This document shows positions 20,201 to 28,796 of a DNA stretch of 64,000 nucleotides, piece after piece. Under the pieces are notes generated by a model. That model saw only the letters and a list, made by a program, of their open reading frames with translations, did not search any database and was not told where the DNA came from. Position numbers and translations under genes: made by a program. The DNA is from Bacteroidales bacterium (GTDB taxonomy: Bacteria > Bacteroidota > Bacteroidia > Bacteroidales > Muribaculaceae). Every line of letters begins with the position of its first letter. Position 1 is the stretch's first letter. The stretch is from NCBI GenBank assembly GCA_014800845.1, contig JAAVFJ010000003.1, positions 62,001-126,000 on the forward strand. The letters run 5' to 3'.

Positions 20201-23200
20201 CGTCGGAGAGCGACGGGTTACCCATTACGGCCACAGTGTTGGCCTCCTGTTCAGGGTCATGGGCGGAGAAGAGGATGTTATAACCCACTCCTTCGGTGCC
20301 GGCGGAGCGCTCGTGATTGCGGCGTGTCTTGATGTCGGTGAAGACGGACATGGGTATGTCCAGACGGTTATCTTCTGGCCACACCAATCGGCGGTCGGCA
20401 GAGGAGAGATAGTTGTAGTTGCCGGGAGGGGTGAGGCTCAGAGGTATCTCATATTCATAGTAGTTGCTCTTCACGTCGGAGCCGAGGCGCACGAAGATGG
20501 CCAGGTCGCCGTCGCGCAGGTTGGTGGTGTTGTCCATGAGCGCTTCAGCGTGTACCCACATCTGCAGACGCTTGTAGATACGCAGGTCCATCTGGGTATT
20601 CTTGTAGACACCGCGAGCGTCGCCGGCCTGCAGTCCGGTCACTTTCAGGCTCATGGACTGCTCGTTGAGCTGTGTGGCCTGAGCCTGTCCGGGGTCCTGG
20701 ATGCGAGTCACACCGGGGGGAAGCACGTAGTTTACGGGCTCGCGTGAGGAGTTCTCCTCAATGTTTACTACCGACATGTCGAGCTCACCCTCAGCGGGAG
20801 CATCGTTGCGGCTGTTGAGGTTGAATTCGTAGTTGCGCCACTCGCCGCGCACCAGCTCAAGGGTGGCGAAGCGCAGGTGGGTCACGGCGTTGAAGCCGGT
20901 CATGAAGATACGGGCAAAGCGCACGGTGCTCCAGTCAGTGATGCCACCCACCACCTTGTCAGGCTGCTTCAAGGGTATCTTGAACTGATACCAGATTACG
21001 TCCTGATAGTTGCCGTCGCGGCAGAGCACGCGGCGCTCTACCTTGTCGGTGATGTAGTTGCGGCCTACCACCATGTCCTCCGGACGGATGGAGACTTTGT
21101 ACTGGAAGTAGCGCTCATATTCGTTAAGAGTGTTGTCCTGGTTTATGTCCTCTACGTCGGGCACGGTGCGGGCACTCTGATAGTAGGGGTTGGTGCTCTG
21201 GTCGGGGGAAAGGGAGTTACCCTCCACGCCGTTGTAATGCTTGTAGCGCCCCAGAATCGAGGTGCGCTGCTCATCGTAGTAGGGTGAGCGATAGAAGTGA
21301 TAGTTGTCCTGAGCGGGGTCAGAGAATATACTCAGGGGGTCCTCCTGCATCTCGGACACCTTAGCGGGGGAGAGCTTGCGGCGCATCTCGTCAAGGAATG
21401 AGGAGTAGGTGCCGAAGGTAAACTCATCGTCGTTGGGGAGGCCGTCGAGGCCCACGTCCTGCATGGGGCGGGCGTTCTCGGCATTCTCAAAGGCATAAGT
21501 CAGTGAGTTTTGAGTGGAGACGCGACCCCAGTTAGTCTCCGTGATGAAGCGGTTGTCGCCGTCAATGGGCAGACCATTCTCGTAGCTCTTCATGCCATCC
21601 TTCAGGATATCTTCTGAGATTTCGCCGAAGTTGAAGTAGAGGTCGCCGCCGTCGGTGTTATGCAGGTCGGGATCCAGGAAGGGATCCATCATCCAGAACT
21701 GCACATACTCCACGTTGCTGGTCTCGAAGTTGGTGTTGTCCATCTTACGCATGATGCCACCCCAGCGGCGCTCGGGGTAGAGCAGGTTGCCGTTCTCGTC
21801 CACATTAGTTGCGTCCACGTTGTAGGGGCCGCGCTCCGTGGGATAGAAGGAGAGGTTGAGGGTCTGGATGGTCGATGTCTCAGCGTAGGAGTTGTCGCGA
21901 TAGGGGAAGAGCTCACGCATCTGTACCTCGCGCACGTAGGGGTTGGAGAGCTGCGTGAGGTCATTCTTCAGATAGCCGGGTATCATGGAAGAATTCTTCT
22001 GAGTGAACATGCGGTCTATGTAGTACCAAGAGAGGAGGGCGCGGTTTTTGCCGTAATCGGGGTTGTTGGAGAGAGCGGCTTCAGGGAACAGCGCATCGGC
22101 TCCGGGATCATAGGGGGTAGGAGCGAGGAACCAGGAGTAGGGGGAGCGCATGTCGATGCCGGTCTGGCTTGATTCAAAGTCGTCCACGTAAGATGAGCCG
22201 GCCGATGAGCCGCTCTTCTGCTGCGCGGGGAGGAGCTGAGCGAACTCGGCGTTTACAGCGATTGACGAGGGGGCGGTGGCGTTGACTGTAGGAATCTTAT
22301 TGAGCAGATTGGTCAGCCACATGAATTGCTTGTTGAAGGAGAGGTTCAGACCCCACATGGTGTTGTTAATCACCTCGTCGCCTATGTTAACCTTCTCCGT
22401 CAGACTCTTCTCAGAGAAATGGAGCAGGGTGGCGCCGAGGGTAAAGTCCTTGTTAAACCGGTATTGGGCGTCGAGACCAACGAGCGTTTTTCGTTGCATG
22501 GAGAAGAGGCTCTGGTTCTCAAGAGTGACCGATACGTTTGTGCCGGAGTCGATTATGCTCTGGTTGGTGATGGTCACGATGCCCATGGTGTAGTCCACCG
22601 TGTAGTCGGAATTCTCTGTGAGGGTCACGCCGCCGGCGGTCACCACCACAGAGCCTCGGGGCACATTCATGGCGTTGAGGCGGATGGTAGCGCCGTTGCT
22701 GGCCTGATATTCGCCTGACAGGGTGAACTTATTCTTGTCGGCAAACTGGCGCGCCACGGTCAGGGTGCTGTCATAGAGCTCCTTATATACGTAAGGTCGG
22801 GCAAGCTCGGGGTCGCCGATCTTGCGCTCGAGGTTGCTGCCGAAGGGCTCCGCCACCGGGAAGATGATTTTGCCCGTGGAGCTCTGCACGGTGTAGCCCT
22901 CTATGTAGTCGAAAAAGCCGTCGGGGTTGCTCTCCTGGTTGGAGTCGAGGCGGTCAAGGTTCATGACCTGCAGCAGCGGCTTGTTGGCTATGGGGCCCAC
23001 GGGGAGATATACTATTTCGGTGCCGGTGGTGTCGGAGAGGTACTTGATGTTGAGCTTGAAGTTGCGCGACTGAAGCTGATAGGCGCCCAGAGAGTAGACG
23101 TTTTTCATCATCAGCTTCCACATAGGGAGTTTGGGAGAAACGGTGGTGGCGCGCAGCATTTTCAGATAGAGGCTCTGGTCGGTGGAGGTCACGTCGCCGC

Positions 23201-24704
23201 TGAACTCACCCACCTGGTAAACCTGGCCGTTGTAGGTGTATTCGAAGGCCACGGCAAGCACCTCGTCGCTTGTCAGAGCGCTTTTCAGAGAGAGGTAGCC
23301 CAGGGTGGGGTTCAGGGTATATTCGCTGCTCTTGAGCAGGCGGGCGCTCTCCACCTTTTCGTAGTCGCGGCCGCCGGAGATTCCGTAGGCGTTAAGGGGA
23401 GCAAGCGCCTGAGTCACGGCATTGATGTTACGCGCGTCGGGGTAGTCGGTCTTGATTACCTGCAGCAGATTGTTGCTCTGGTTACTCGGCACCTGCAGGC
23501 CGGTGTTTGGAATCCAGTAGTCAGAGGCGAGATTGCGGTTTTCACCCAGGTCCATGAAGCCCACGAAGTTGCGGCTTTCGTCGTAGCGACCCGATTTGTT
23601 GGTCACCCAAACCTCGATGCGGGTAATGTTGATGCCGCTCGACACGTAGGGGAGTCGGGCAGCGAAGTCGTCGTAATTCTCGTAGAAATATTGAGCGAGG
23701 AAGAAGTGACGGTTGGCGTCGTAGTCATCGACTTTGATAGTGAAGGGGGTACTCTGCACGCCGCCGGTGGCATTGACTGTGGTGCTCTCGGAGTTCTGCT
23801 GCGAGATGAGGCCGGTCAGAGTCAGTTTGCCGAATTGCAGCTTGGTCTTGACACCAAACAGCGCCGTGCTACCGCGTATGAGCGAGGAGCCGGTGGTCAT
23901 GCTTACATTACCTGCCTCGATGCTTTTGATTATCTCATCCTCCTTGCCTTCGTAGGCCAGCTTCAGGTTCTTGGAGTCGAAGTCAAATGTGGCGTCAGTG
24001 TTGTAAGTCATGTTAAACTTCATCTTGTCGCCAACGGATGCCTGGATAGTGGCCTGAATCTTATTGTCGAAGTCGAAGTAAGTCTTTCTGCGTGAGGAGA
24101 CAGAGAGGGCCGGGTTGTCGGTCTTGTTGCTCTTCATGCCCATTTTGAGCTGAATGGAGCCCTGGGTGGTGAGACGCACGCCGCCGGGGCCGAACACCTT
24201 TTCGAGGGGGCCGAGGGCGAAGTTCATGTCGAGCACATTGAAGGGCTGCTTGTCGGCCTCCTGCGTCCTCATGGAGTTTTGCTCGCGGAAATAATCCATC
24301 ATGTCGTTGCGCACCACTATATTATTATAGTCGGCGGCCGACATCTGGTAGGGGGTAATCAGGTCATATTCACCTACCTTGGTGTGGATAACGTACATGC
24401 CCGTAGCGGGGTCATAGACGGCTTCCGTCTTGATGTTGGAGGGAGTGCGGAGGTCGGCGGTATATTCGCGACCCACGTAGTCGGCATATTCGCGCGGCAA
24501 AGTGGTCTGCACGGGGGAGGGGAGCAGGATGCTGTCAGGGATATGGGTGCCCTGCAGGTACTGCACCGGGGGATTGGTGGGGGGCGGAGCAAACGTAGTG
24601 GACTGCGAGGATGACTGCGGAGTTGCAAGCACAACCGTAAGGAGCGATGTCAGCAACATCGCTCCAAGCATCATCACTATGTGGAGGTTTCTCTTTGAGG
24701 CCAT
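17217..24704 (-). CDS. sprA: T9SS outer-membrane translocon protein SprA
   Basis: 2,495 residues, in the expected range for SprA, one of the largest known single-chain outer-membrane barrels. It forms the protein-conducting channel of the type IX secretion system (gliding/PorSS). An N-terminal signal-type segment (MMLGAMLLTSLLTVVLA) is followed by family-typical stretches: NVLDMNFALGPLEKVFGPGG, GSIQLKMGMKSNKTDNPAL, RRKTYFDFDNKIQ, and later YVDDFESSQTGIDMRSPYSW and GPMAPGLDFAFGF. Many amphipathic beta strands run to the C terminus, which ends MSLAR. The gene lies 59 bases downstream of ruvA, in the same order seen in many Bacteroidota. Its likely clients in this window are the amylase, the 1,045-residue protein and the Omp28-like protein. 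Confidence 0.95.
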   Translation of the reverse strand: MASKRNLHIVMMLGAMLLTSLLTVVLATPQSSSQSTTFAPPPTNPPVQYLQGTHIPDSILLPSPVQTTLPREYADYVGREYTADLRTPSNIKTEAVYDPATGMYVIHTKVGEYDLITPYQMSAADYNNIVVRNDMMDYFREQNSMRTQEADKQPFNVLDMNFALGPLEKVFGPGGVRLTTQGSIQLKMGMKSNKTDNPALSVSSRRKTYFDFDNKIQATIQASVGDKMKFNMTYNTDATFDFDSKNLKLAYEGKEDEIIKSIEAGNVSMTTGSSLIRGSTALFGVKTKLQFGKLTLTGLISQQNSESTTVNATGGVQSTPFTIKVDDYDANRHFFLAQYFYENYDDFAARLPYVSSGINITRIEVWVTNKSGRYDESRNFVGFMDLGENRNLASDYWIPNTGLQVPSNQSNNLLQVIKTDYPDARNINAVTQALAPLNAYGISGGRDYEKVESARLLKSSEYTLNPTLGYLSLKSALTSDEVLAVAFEYTYNGQVYQVGEFSGDVTSTDQSLYLKMLRATTVSPKLPMWKLMMKNVYSLGAYQLQSRNFKLNIKYLSDTTGTEIVYLPVGPIANKPLLQVMNLDRLDSNQESNPDGFFDYIEGYTVQSSTGKIIFPVAEPFGSNLERKIGDPELARPYVYKELYDSTLTVARQFADKNKFTLSGEYQASNGATIRLNAMNVPRGSVVVTAGGVTLTENSDYTVDYTMGIVTITNQSIIDSGTNVSVTLENQSLFSMQRKTLVGLDAQYRFNKDFTLGATLLHFSEKSLTEKVNIGDEVINNTMWGLNLSFNKQFMWLTNLLNKIPTVNATAPSSIAVNAEFAQLLPAQQKSGSSAGSSYVDDFESSQTGIDMRSPYSWFLAPTPYDPGADALFPEAALSNNPDYGKNRALLSWYYIDRMFTQKNSSMIPGYLKNDLTQLSNPYVREVQMRELFPYRDNSYAETSTIQTLNLSFYPTERGPYNVDATNVDENGNLLYPERRWGGIMRKMDNTNFETSNVEYVQFWMMDPFLDPDLHNTDGGDLYFNFGEISEDILKDGMKSYENGLPIDGDNRFITETNWGRVSTQNSLTYAFENAENARPMQDVGLDGLPNDDEFTFGTYSSFLDEMRRKLSPAKVSEMQEDPLSIFSDPAQDNYHFYRSPYYDEQRTSILGRYKHYNGVEGNSLSPDQSTNPYYQSARTVPDVEDINQDNTLNEYERYFQYKVSIRPEDMVVGRNYITDKVERRVLCRDGNYQDVIWYQFKIPLKQPDKVVGGITDWSTVRFARIFMTGFNAVTHLRFATLELVRGEWRNYEFNLNSRNDAPAEGELDMSVVNIEENSSREPVNYVLPPGVTRIQDPGQAQATQLNEQSMSLKVTGLQAGDARGVYKNTQMDLRIYKRLQMWVHAEALMDNTTNLRDGDLAIFVRLGSDVKSNYYEYEIPLSLTPPGNYNYLSSADRRLVWPEDNRLDIPMSVFTDIKTRRNHERSAGTEGVGYNILFSAHDPEQEANTVAVMGNPSLSDVRVMLIGVRNKSNTTKAGTVWVNELKVTDFDESGGWAAKANVNLAMSDVAQVNVGAHVETAGFGGVDQGLAARRMEDYQQVNVAVQTDLGRFLPAGAKLNAPIYYSYSREKTTPKYNPLDQDILLKDALDAATTRQERDSINSYAVTTKSVESFSISGLRFNVQSKTPMPWDPANFQLSFSFNKQNKMDPTTEYEYTNDYKGSFQYTYNPVFKPFKPFSGLKGKSKSVKFLKDWEFNWLFSSLSFYTNMSRYYYEQQTRSEVDVFFQLPVQVSKNFLWDRQLNLTWNFTKSLSVTFASNTTARIEETVGAVNRKLFPDRYKEWRDTVWSSIKGLGTPWNYNQTFTASYRAPFNKIPALDFLTANASYTATYRWDRGATVDGLFLGNTIQNQATWNVDSRLNFETLFGKVPYLKNVNKRFSSSTSARTSNTRRNTANRKNSKEDKAKKFERAITLEADTTTRVTHNLKTRKFKLTAKEGSRVVKLNTRIVDDNTIEILDRGPRDIRVTITERPANEMPAWRNVADYAARFLMMPRTFAFKWRNSRSLNLPLFMPEVGDIFGQTRSAGPMAPGLDFAFGFTDETYVDKALQRGWLLTDGAQTSPSIYNNTQEFNFELNLEPVRGLKILLTNNHTDNRTQQVQFMFADMPTSRTGSFTKTHIAIATALRGSKASDGYASQAFTDFLNNIPIIAGRYEQEYAGKAYPGVGFLAGSPLAGATYDPQIGTVSATSSDVLIPAFLAAYSGQTPHRVALTQFPSLAAVMPNWRVTYDGLMQMAWFKKAFKSFTISHAYQCTYSVGSYTSYLNWVSVEGELGFTLNEQTGNPIPSSPYNISSVAITEKFAPLFGISATMQNNLTINAEYRDSRTLSLNASAGQIVEATSKQITVGAGYKIANFNKILKIGGKQGNVNNDLSLQFDFSFANNQSLIRKIETAFTQAQNGTQTMSVNFTAQYTLSRRITLGAFFDHQINTPLVSNSSYPTTNTNFGISMNMSLAR

Positions 24705-24763
24705 CAGTCAGTTATGCTCACCGGGATGCCTCGGGGTGGGCCACAGACTCTTGATGATTCTCT

Positions 24764-25345
24764 TTACATCATCTTAAGCGCTTGCTTCACAGAGTCTTCC
24801 ACACTTATCGTGGGGGTGGAAGAGAAAATCTTCTTAAGCGCTTTCTCAGTCTGCGGCTTTGCAAATCCGAGCATCAACAGGGCTTGGAGGCTCTCGTCGT
24901 AAGTCTGAGTCATGGCGGGAGCCTGTGATAATAACGTGTCCCCACCTGATTTTATTTTATCCTTGAGGTCCACAATTATGCGTTGGGCGGTGCGCGCACC
25001 TATTCCCTTCACGGCCTTGAGCATGGATTCCTGGCCTGTGGCAATCACGTTTTCTAAGTCTCTCACGCTCAAACTGCTCATAATCAGGCGCGCAGTGTTG
25101 GGCCCGACGCCGCTCACTCCTATCAGCAGGCGAAACATGTCGCGGTCGGCGCGGGTGCCGAAGCCGAAGAGGATGTGCTTGTCTTCGGCTATCACCTCGT
25201 GTATGAAAAGCTTCACCTCCTTTTTGCCCTGGATGGCTGCGTAGTCAATCAGATTAATGTTGGCCTCATAGCCTACGCCCCCGCAGTCTATAATGGCAGC
25301 TGTGGGGGTCACTTCAGCGAGAGGACCGCGCAAATAGTCAATCAT
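24764..25345 (-). CDS. ruvA: Holliday junction DNA helicase subunit RuvA
   Basis: 193 residues from the ATG at 25345. The frame stays open upstream, but the family begins MIDYLRGPLAEV. RuvA binds four-way junctions and loads the RuvB motor. Seen: the N-terminal OB fold (IIDCGGVGYEANINL), two helix-hairpin-helix elements (LIGVSGVGPNTARLI near residue 75 and VKGIGARTAQRIIVDL near 110), and the C-terminal RuvB-binding domain (ESLQALLMLGFAKPQTEKAL). The start overlaps the lgt stop by four bases (ATGA), so both are translated from one transcript. No ruvB or ruvC is near. Confidence 0.95.
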   Translation of the reverse strand: MIDYLRGPLAEVTPTAAIIDCGGVGYEANINLIDYAAIQGKKEVKLFIHEVIAEDKHILFGFGTRADRDMFRLLIGVSGVGPNTARLIMSSLSVRDLENVIATGQESMLKAVKGIGARTAQRIIVDLKDKIKSGGDTLLSQAPAMTQTYDESLQALLMLGFAKPQTEKALKKIFSSTPTISVEDSVKQALKMM

Positions 25346-26187
25346 TTTTTGCGGGATTTGGTCGTGGTTTCGGCAAAATGGTTGGGGAAGGTCCAGTGCT
25401 GACGCGGATGGCTCATGGCCCATGCCACCATGCCTATACCTATGAGTATGAAGGGGATGGAGAGGAGCTGGCCCATATTGAGCACCATGTCTGCCTCCCA
25501 GCTTTCCTGCGGATTCTTAATGTATTCTATCAGGAAACGAGTGCCGAAAGTCCAAATGAAGAACACACCCGTCATGAGCCAGGGGCGCTCCTCGGCGTTG
25601 CGTTTCCAGTACATCCACCAAAGCAGGCCGAAGAGCGCGAAGTAGCAAAGCGCTTCGTAAATCTGCGTGGGGTGGGCAGGGAGCGTTTCGCCGTTGCGCA
25701 CGAAAATGAATCCCCAGGGGAGAGTGGTGTAGTCGCCATAGATTTCGGAGTTCATCAGGTTGCCCAATCGCACGAGGCCCCCTACAAGAGCTATAGGCAC
25801 TACCACCTTATCGATTACCCACGAGGGGTTCTTATGTGCTGTGCACCAGGAGAATATGCAGAGGCCCAGGAAGATGCCCACAGTAGCGCCGTGGCTTGCC
25901 AGCCCCCCTTCCCACACTTTCAGAATCTCAGCAGGGTGGGAGGAATAATAGTCCCATTCGTAGAAGAGGACATGGCCGAGGCGAGCGCCGATAACGGTGC
26001 TGACCACCAGGTAAACCAGGAGGATGTCAAGCCATTTTTCAGGCACACCTTCATGTTTGAACATGCGCGACATAATCATATAGCCCACCATGAAGCCGAT
26101 AGCGAACATAAGTCCGTACCACCTCACAGCCAGCGGGCCAATATGGAACAGCACCGGGTCAGCGTTCCAAGAAATGAATGAGAGCAT
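25342..26187 (-). CDS. lgt: prolipoprotein diacylglyceryl transferase
   Basis: 281 residues with about seven hydrophobic segments. Lgt transfers diacylglyceryl from phosphatidylglycerol to the lipobox cysteine of prolipoproteins in the inner membrane, the first step of lipoprotein maturation. The signature region is present: VIGARLGHVLFYEWDYY near residue 67, VWEGGLASHGATVG near 95, and LVRLGNLMNSEIYG near 142, holding the conserved Arg, Asn and Glu of the active site. It is the first gene of lgt-ruvA-sprA, so lipoprotein maturation and T9SS channel expression may be linked. A small hairpin lies upstream (26213-26242). Confidence 0.95.
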   Translation of the reverse strand: MLSFISWNADPVLFHIGPLAVRWYGLMFAIGFMVGYMIMSRMFKHEGVPEKWLDILLVYLVVSTVIGARLGHVLFYEWDYYSSHPAEILKVWEGGLASHGATVGIFLGLCIFSWCTAHKNPSWVIDKVVVPIALVGGLVRLGNLMNSEIYGDYTTLPWGFIFVRNGETLPAHPTQIYEALCYFALFGLLWWMYWKRNAEERPWLMTGVFFIWTFGTRFLIEYIKNPQESWEADMVLNMGQLLSIPFILIGIGMVAWAMSHPRQHWTFPNHFAETTTKSRKK

Positions 26188-26212
26188 ATTATAATGTAAT
26201 AGTATGTTTGGT

Positions 26213-26242
26213 CCCTGCCGTGCCGGTCAGAGCGCGGCAGGG
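26213..26242 (-). terminator. hairpin downstream of ackA
   Basis: CCCTGCCG (26213-26220) pairs with CGGCAGGG (26235-26242), a GC-rich 8-bp stem 16 bases after the ackA stop. No T tract follows on the minus strand. Confidence 0.55.
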
Positions 26243-26257
26243 TGAATTATGCTGAAA

Positions 26258-27460
26258 TTATTTCAGATCTTTAGTGAGGGCTGCGGTGTCGCGGGCTATC
26301 ATCAGCTCTTCGTCGGTGGGGATTACTACTACTCGCACCTTGGAGCCGGGTTTGGTGAGCTCTACCTCTTCGCCGCGGCATTTGTTGGCTTCTTCATCGA
26401 AGTCGATGCCGAGGAATGCGAGCTGCTTGCAGACACGTTCGCGGGTCACGAGCTGGTTTTCGCCTACACCGCCGGTGAACACGAGCACGTCAAGGCCGCC
26501 GAGAGCGGCTGTGTATGCACCGATGTATTTGATTATGCGGTATTCGTACATGTCGAGAGCCAGCTTGGCACGCTCGTTGCCGGCAGCTATGGCATCCTCG
26601 ATATCGCGCATATCGCTTGAGAGCTCGGTCACACCCATCACGCCGCTCTGCTTGTTTACGAGTTTCAGCAGGCCGTCGGCATCGAGGTTCATCTCCTTGG
26701 CAAGATACACGAGGGCACCGGGATCAACGTCGCCGGAGCGGGTGCCCATCATGAGGCCTTCGGTGGGAGTGAGACCCATTGAGGTGTCTACTGACACGCC
26801 GTTTTCAATAGCTGTGATGGAGCCGCCATTGCCGATGTGGGCAGTGATGATGCGCTGTTTCTCGTAGGGGAGACCCAGGAATTCGCATGCACGCTTTGAT
26901 ACGTAGCGGTGAGAGGTGCCGTGGAAGCCGTAGCGGCGCACGCCATACTTGGAGTAGGCCTCCCAAGGGAGTGCATACATGTAAGCCTTGGCGGGCATGG
27001 TCTGATGGAATGCGGTGTCAAACACTGCTACCTGAGGAGCGCCGGGGAGCAGTTCGGTCACAGCCTCGATGCCGGTCATGTTGGCGGGGTTGTGGAGAGG
27101 GGCCACGGTGTAGCACTCCTTGATTTTCTCAATGACTTCGGGAGTGATAACCACGCTCTTGTTGAATTTCTCCATGCCGTGCACCACGCGATGGCCTACG
27201 GCACCGATTTCATCAAACGATTTGATTACACCCTCTTTGGGGTCAGTGAGTATGTTGAGAATGTTGCTCACAGCGCTCTTGTGTTCCGGCATGGGGGTGA
27301 CGATTGTCTCCTTGGAGCCGTCGGGACGCTTGAATTTAAGGAATGAATCAGGGAGACCGATTTTCTCTACGCCACCTTCGGCAAGTACCTTTTCGGTGTC
27401 GGAGTCTATGAGTTTGTACTTTACGGATGAGCTACCGCAGTTGAGCACTAATATTTTCAT
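26258..27460 (-). CDS. ackA: acetate kinase
   Basis: 400 residues, normal for the family. AckA makes ATP and acetate from acetyl phosphate. Signatures: KILVLNCGSSSVKYKL at the N terminus, AVGHRVVHG near residue 85, FDTAFHQTMP near 150 and YGFHGTSHRYV near 180, and GNGGSITAI near 215 for nucleotide binding. pta lies 127 bases upstream on the same strand, giving the acetyl-CoA to acetate pathway. The gene's start codon touches a heptad repeat array (27461-27500), so no Shine-Dalgarno-like sequence is visible. Confidence 0.97.
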   Translation of the reverse strand: MKILVLNCGSSSVKYKLIDSDTEKVLAEGGVEKIGLPDSFLKFKRPDGSKETIVTPMPEHKSAVSNILNILTDPKEGVIKSFDEIGAVGHRVVHGMEKFNKSVVITPEVIEKIKECYTVAPLHNPANMTGIEAVTELLPGAPQVAVFDTAFHQTMPAKAYMYALPWEAYSKYGVRRYGFHGTSHRYVSKRACEFLGLPYEKQRIITAHIGNGGSITAIENGVSVDTSMGLTPTEGLMMGTRSGDVDPGALVYLAKEMNLDADGLLKLVNKQSGVMGVTELSSDMRDIEDAIAAGNERAKLALDMYEYRIIKYIGAYTAALGGLDVLVFTGGVGENQLVTRERVCKQLAFLGIDFDEEANKCRGEEVELTKPGSKVRVVVIPTDEELMIARDTAALTKDLK

Positions 27461-27500
27461 GGGGTATGGGTTACGGATTATGGGTTATGGGTTACGGGGG
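27461..27500 (+). repeat. G-rich heptad repeat array abutting ackA
   Basis: GGG runs separated mainly by TTAT and TTAC: five runs of three or more G in 40 bases (one longer spacer). The array starts at the base next to the ackA start codon; in the ackA mRNA it is C-rich. Confidence 0.7.
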
Positions 27501-27587
27501 TGTTCAAAATAGCTGAGTCAGCTTGGGGCATTTAGGCTCCGCACCGGTGCGCTTGCGGCAATTGTAATTTTGACACACCCTCGGTGA

Positions 27588-28601
27588 TTAAAGGCCTTTT
27601 TCGCCGATGGCCTGGTTGCAGGTTACGAGGATGGTGTTATATACGTCTTCGTCGAGGCAGCCGCGGCTGAGGTCGTTGACGGGAGCGCCCAGACCCTGCA
27701 GGATGGGACCTACGGCGCCGGCACCGGCCAGACGCTGCACGAGTTTGTAGGCGATGTTGCCCACTTCCAACGAGGGGAACACGAGGGTGTTGGCATGGCC
27801 TGCCACGGTGCTTTCAGGTGCTTTTGATGCGCCTACGCCGGGCACGAGGGCTGCGTCGCTCTGCAGCTCGCCGTCGATTTTGATTTCGGGGGCAAGTTCG
27901 TGTACCATCTCGGTGGCGCGAATCACTTTGTCCACGCGCTCGTGGCGTGCGCTGCCCTTGGTTGAGAAGCTGAGCATGGCCACTACGGGATCAATGCCGG
28001 CTATGTTCTTGGCGGTGGCAGCGGTTGAGATAGCTATCTGAGCGAGCTCCTCGGCTGTGGGGTCAGGCACTACGGCGCAGTCGGCAAACACGAGCATGTG
28101 GTCTACACCATAGGGGAGATGCTCGGGGAGCAGCATGATGAAGGCACCGCTCACTACTGAGATGCCGGGTTTAGTCTTCAGCACCTGGAAAGCAGCGCGA
28201 AGCACGTTGCCGGTAGTGGAGAGCGCGCCGGCCACCTGGCAGTCGGCATCGCCGTTCTTAATCATTAGGCAGCCCAGGTAGAGGGGATTCTTCACAGTGT
28301 AGCGTGCATCTTCAAGAGTCACGCCCTTCTTTTTGCGAAGTTCGTAGAAGAGATTGGCGTAGGGCTCTGTAAACTCCTTGTCGTCAGGGTCTACGATGGT
28401 AGCCTTGTCTATGTTTTTCAGACCGTTTTCGGCAGCTACGGCGTGGATATCGTCGGCCTTACCGATGAGGATAATCTTAGCGAGTTCCTGCTCGAGCACC
28501 TTGTCAGCAGCACGAAGAGTGCGGGGTTCGGTACCTTCGGGGAGTACGAGACGCTGCGGGTGCTCCTTAGCCTTTGCGGCCAATCTTTCAAAAAGTGTCA
28601 T
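27588..28601 (-). CDS. pta: phosphate acetyltransferase
   Basis: 337 residues, the short Pta form without the N-terminal regulatory DRTGG part. It converts acetyl-CoA and phosphate to acetyl phosphate, the substrate of AckA. Typical stretches: RLVLPEGTEPRTLRAA near residue 18, NPLYLGCLMIKNGDADC near 103, GALSTTGNVLRAAFQV near 125, FADCAVVPDPTAEELAQIA near 172, and LVFPSLEVGNIAYKLVQRL near 275. The gene is upstream of ackA on the same strand, with 127 bases between and a repeat array in that gap. A TAnnTTTG box lies about 64 bases upstream of the start. Confidence 0.97.
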   Translation of the reverse strand: MTLFERLAAKAKEHPQRLVLPEGTEPRTLRAADKVLEQELAKIILIGKADDIHAVAAENGLKNIDKATIVDPDDKEFTEPYANLFYELRKKKGVTLEDARYTVKNPLYLGCLMIKNGDADCQVAGALSTTGNVLRAAFQVLKTKPGISVVSGAFIMLLPEHLPYGVDHMLVFADCAVVPDPTAEELAQIAISTAATAKNIAGIDPVVAMLSFSTKGSARHERVDKVIRATEMVHELAPEIKIDGELQSDAALVPGVGASKAPESTVAGHANTLVFPSLEVGNIAYKLVQRLAGAGAVGPILQGLGAPVNDLSRGCLDEDVYNTILVTCNQAIGEKGL

Positions 28602-28618
28602 TATGGTATGCTTTAATT

Positions 28619-28629
28619 AGGGGTTATGA
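28619..28629 (+). repeat. single GGGGTTATG unit upstream of pta
   Basis: One unit (AGGGGTTATGA) of the heptad family sits in the pta leader. Confidence 0.35.
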
Positions 28630-28664
28630 AGCAATTAGGTTTGTGGGGAATTTTCCCCGCATTG

Positions 28665-28672
28665 CAAAATTA
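28665..28672 (-). promoter_or_regulatory. -7 box of the pta promoter
   Basis: TAATTTTG on the minus strand. No good -33 element at 19-21 bp. The palindrome GGGGAATTTTCCCC (28645-28658) lies over the expected transcript start and could be an operator. Confidence 0.6.
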
Positions 28673-28726
28673 CAAAAAAAGTGGGTGGCAAGTGCTAAAA
28701 TCCCCGTATTTTTTCAGCGTAGTATT

Positions 28727-28761
28727 AAAAAAGGCATCTCCCCGGGGTGCGGGAAGATGCC
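28727..28761 (-). terminator. rho-independent terminator of the amylase gene
   Basis: On the minus strand GGCATCT pairs with AGATGCC (7 bp, plus an inner CCC/GGG stem) and is followed by TTTTTT. Confidence 0.85.
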
Positions 28762-28796
28762 GATATGTGTTGTTTGCCGGAAGGTTCCGGAGTGAA

